From an uncultured Jeotgalicoccus sp. (GTDB lineage Bacteria > Bacillota > Bacilli > Staphylococcales > Salinicoccaceae): a DNA stretch of 8,660 bases. A program made the translations under genes and the position numbers. The stretch is taken from contig CANRKV010000063.1 of NCBI GenBank assembly GCA_947631305.1, positions 1-8,660 on the forward strand. The letters run 5' to 3'. Shown piece by piece: positions 6,297-8,660 of the stretch. The notes below the pieces were generated by a model. The model was not told the DNA's origin and did no database searches. It was given only the letters and a program-made list of their open reading frames with translations. The first letter of the stretch is position 1. The number at the start of each line of letters is the position of its first letter.

Positions 6297-6342
6297 GTAA
6301 TGATGTATAAACAGGTAATTTTTCACGAGGGAGAGAAAATCC

Positions 6343-8660
6343 ATGGGTGTTTTGGATAAAATGTTCGACGGCAACAAAAGAGAGTTAAAAGCGTTGCGAA
6401 AACAAGCGCAGAAAGTGCTTGAACTTGCACCGGAAATAGAAAAATTAAGCGATGACGAAATTAAAAATAAAACGGCAGAATTTAAAGAGCAGTTACAGAC
6501 TGCAGAAGGTGACAGAAAAAAAGAAGAAAAAATGCTCGACGATATATTGGCGGAGGCATTCGCAGTAGTAAGGGAAGCATCGAAACGTACGCTCGGTATG
6601 GAGCCGTTTGAAGTTCAGGTAATGGGTGGTATTGCACTTCATAAAGGCGATATTGCAGAAATGAAAACCGGGGAAGGTAAAACGCTGACAGCGACTATGC
6701 CGGTTTATTTAAATGCACTGACAGGACGCGGCGTTCATGTTATTACAGTCAACGAGTATTTATCTGAAATTCAGATGGAAGAACTTGAAGTGCTGTATAA
6801 CTTTTTAGGACTGACTGTCGGGTTAAACCTGAATGCTAAAAACAGTACTGAAAAACGTGCAGCGTTTGCTGCGGACATTACGTATACGACAAACAACGAA
6901 CTTGGGTTTGATTATTTAAGAGATAACATGGTGACGTACAAACAGGACCGTGTACTCCGCGGCTTAAACTTTACCGTGATTGATGAGGTCGACTCGATTT
7001 TAATTGATGAGGCGCGTACGCCGTTAATTATTTCAGGCAAAGCGAAAGAAAGAGAAACGTATTATTTACAGGCACATCAATTTTCTAAAATGCTGAAAGA
7101 GGAAGAAGACTACACGTACGATATTAAAACGAGAAATATTCAGCTGAACGAATCCGGTATGGAAAAAGCTGAAAAATGGTTTAAGATCGATAACCTGTAC
7201 GACGTTCAGCACGTCAGCCTGCTGCACCATATCAACCAGGCATTAAAAGCGAACTTTTCAATGGAACGGGACGTGGATTACGTCGTCGAAGACGATGGCA
7301 TTTTAATCGTCGACCAGTTTACGGGACGTACGATGAAAGGACGCCGTTTCTCCGACGGACTGCACCAGGCAATCGAAGCAAAAGAAGGCGTGGATATTCA
7401 AAATGAATCGCGTACGATGGCATCGATTACTTTCCAGAACTTCTTCCGTCTGTTCCATAAACTGTCCGGTATGACAGGGACAGCGAAAACCGAAGAAGAA
7501 GAGTTTATGAATATTTATAATATGCGTGTTACACAGATTCCGACGAACCAGCCGGTGCAGAGACTCGATAATACAGATAAGATTTATGCAGCAGAAGAAA
7601 TTAAACTGCGTGCAGTTGTTGAAGATGTAATCGACCGCCACCGCAAAGGACAGCCGATTTTAATCGGTACTGTGGCGGTTGAAACGAGTGAACTGATTTC
7701 AAATCTGCTGAGAAAACACGGCATACGCCATAACGTATTGAACGCTAAAAACCACGGGCGTGAAGCGGAAATTATTAAAGAAGCCGGTAAAAAAGGCGCG
7801 GTTACTATTGCGACAAATATGGCCGGACGCGGTACGGATATTAAACTCGGCGAAGGTGTTAAGGATATCGGCGGACTTGCGGTAATTGGTACGGAGCGTC
7901 ACGAATCACGACGTATTGATGACCAGCTCCGCGGGCGTTCCGGACGTCAGGGTGACGTTGGTGAAAGTACTTTCTACCTGTCGCTTGAAGATGATTTAAT
8001 GCGCCGTTTCGGTTCTGAAAGAATTCAGGGCATTATGGAACGCATGGGCATGAGTGAAGAAGAACTGACGAGCAAAATGATTTCACGCGGTGTGGAATCA
8101 TCACAGAAACGCGTTGAAGGAAATAACTTCGATGCGCGTAAACGACTGCTTGAATATGATGAAGTACTGCGCAAACAGCGTGAAATTATTTACGGTGAAC
8201 GCGATGAGATTATCGACCACGATGATGTATCAGAGCTGTTAAACGACATGCTTGAACGCTCTGTGCAGCGTACAGTTGAGTTTTATGATCTTGATACTGA
8301 AGAAGATATCGATTATGACCAGTATGTTAAAACTCTGACGGATATGTATCTGCCGGAAGACGAAATCAGTGTGGATGAAATCCGCGGCAGAGGCTCTGAA
8401 GAAATCTATACGATTGTTATGGATAAAGTAAAAGCTCATCTTGCAGAGAAAGAAGAAACACTCGGCGAAGAAAAAATGCGTTTATTCGAACGTATGATGA
8501 TGCTCCGCACGATGGACCAGAAGTGGGTTGAGCACATAGACAGCATGGACCAGCTGAGAACTGGTATTCACCTCCGTTCTTACGGCCAGATTAACCCGCT
8601 ACGTGAATACCAGAACGAAGGTATTCAAATGTTTGAAAACATGCTCGTTAATATCGAGGA
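6343..8660 (+). CDS. secA: SecA preprotein translocase ATPase (C-terminus cut by window edge)
   Basis: The reading frame is open from the ATG at 6343 to the window end, giving 772 of about 840 residues. SecA is the ATPase that pushes unfolded secretory proteins through SecYEG at the membrane. Visible landmarks are the N-terminal helix (MGVLDKMFDG), Walker A MKTGEGKT (107-114), the Walker B DEVD (214-217), the preprotein-binding domain around 220-370, FTGRTMKGRRFSDGLHQA, the second nucleotide fold with ATNMAGRGTD and the arginine finger region QLRGRSGRQGD, then the helical scaffold and wing (EYDEVLRKQREIIY, DQLRTGIHLRSY). The unseen end should hold the linker and any zinc-binding tail. The AxRDAE segment common in SecA is replaced by SEIQMEE, as in staphylococcal SecA1. 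No frameshift or internal stop was seen. It is the housekeeping copy by locus; an accessory SecA2 is unlikely. Confidence 0.97.
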   Translation, partial: MGVLDKMFDGNKRELKALRKQAQKVLELAPEIEKLSDDEIKNKTAEFKEQLQTAEGDRKKEEKMLDDILAEAFAVVREASKRTLGMEPFEVQVMGGIALHKGDIAEMKTGEGKTLTATMPVYLNALTGRGVHVITVNEYLSEIQMEELEVLYNFLGLTVGLNLNAKNSTEKRAAFAADITYTTNNELGFDYLRDNMVTYKQDRVLRGLNFTVIDEVDSILIDEARTPLIISGKAKERETYYLQAHQFSKMLKEEEDYTYDIKTRNIQLNESGMEKAEKWFKIDNLYDVQHVSLLHHINQALKANFSMERDVDYVVEDDGILIVDQFTGRTMKGRRFSDGLHQAIEAKEGVDIQNESRTMASITFQNFFRLFHKLSGMTGTAKTEEEEFMNIYNMRVTQIPTNQPVQRLDNTDKIYAAEEIKLRAVVEDVIDRHRKGQPILIGTVAVETSELISNLLRKHGIRHNVLNAKNHGREAEIIKEAGKKGAVTIATNMAGRGTDIKLGEGVKDIGGLAVIGTERHESRRIDDQLRGRSGRQGDVGESTFYLSLEDDLMRRFGSERIQGIMERMGMSEEELTSKMISRGVESSQKRVEGNNFDARKRLLEYDEVLRKQREIIYGERDEIIDHDDVSELLNDMLERSVQRTVEFYDLDTEEDIDYDQYVKTLTDMYLPEDEISVDEIRGRGSEEIYTIVMDKVKAHLAEKEETLGEEKMRLFERMMMLRTMDQKWVEHIDSMDQLRTGIHLRSYGQINPLREYQNEGIQMFENMLVNIE

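Noticed and set aside
7303..7641. 112-codon open frame on the minus strand within secA
   Set aside because: The plus-strand secA frame carries conserved SecA motifs throughout; the opposite frame has only low-complexity, Cys- and Phe-rich content.
1..8660. Search for mobile elements, CRISPR repeats, tRNA or rRNA genes, riboswitches or toxin-antitoxin pairs
   Set aside because: Gaps are short and explained by promoters and terminators; no terminal repeats, transposase, regularly spaced repeats or conserved RNA folds were seen.

Overview
The window looks like a piece of core chromosome from a low- to mid-GC Firmicute of the Staphylococcaceae or a close relative. The main reason is gene order: a GGDEF membrane protein (gdpS), then tagO, a YvyE/YigZ family gene, a DegV-type fatty acid binding protein (fakB1), comFA, comFC, a long hpf and secA. 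As I recall, this is the order found in Staphylococcus aureus. SecA details, such as the YLSEIQMEE segment after Walker A, also look staphylococcal. GC looks to be in the low 40s by eye, higher than in typical Staphylococcus. A genus such as Jeotgalicoccus or Salinicoccus is therefore possible, but the sequence alone does not prove it.

Layout. Positions 1-839 (minus) hold the first 279 residues of gdpS; its C-terminus lies outside the window. A divergent control region (840-983) carries a minus-strand TATAAT for gdpS and an extended -10 for tagO that overlaps an 18-bp inverted repeat. tagO (984-2033, plus) meets the YvyE/YigZ gene (2034-2663, minus) tail to tail with no base between the stop codons. 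A terminator-like hairpin lies inside the tagO 3' end. A second divergent gap (2664-2740) leads to fakB1 (2741-3613). fakB1 ends in a strong hairpin with a T tract, and the comFA ribosome binding site starts 7 bases after the hairpin. comFA (3673-4917) and comFC (4914-5597) overlap by 4 bases. An extended -10 formed partly by the comFC stop codon precedes hpf (5643-6203). hpf ends in its own terminator, and secA (6343 onward) runs off the right edge after 772 codons.

Functions. The genes cover the first step of wall teichoic acid synthesis (TagO), use of exogenous fatty acids (FakB), DNA uptake in competence (ComFA, ComFC), ribosome hibernation (Hpf) and protein export (SecA), plus a putative signalling membrane protein (GdpS) and a conserved protein of uncertain role (YvyE/YigZ). 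This is a shortened form of the Bacillus subtilis order tagO ... yvyE, degSU, degV, comFA-FB-FC, flagellar genes, hpf (yvyD), secA. The degSU pair, comFB and the flagellar block are absent.

I found no mobile element, CRISPR array, tRNA or rRNA, and no convincing new system. The points most worth a second look are regulatory: the degenerate GGDEF signature of GdpS, the operator-like repeat at tagO, the hairpin inside tagO, and the fakB1-comFA hairpin that leaves comFA no room for a promoter of its own.
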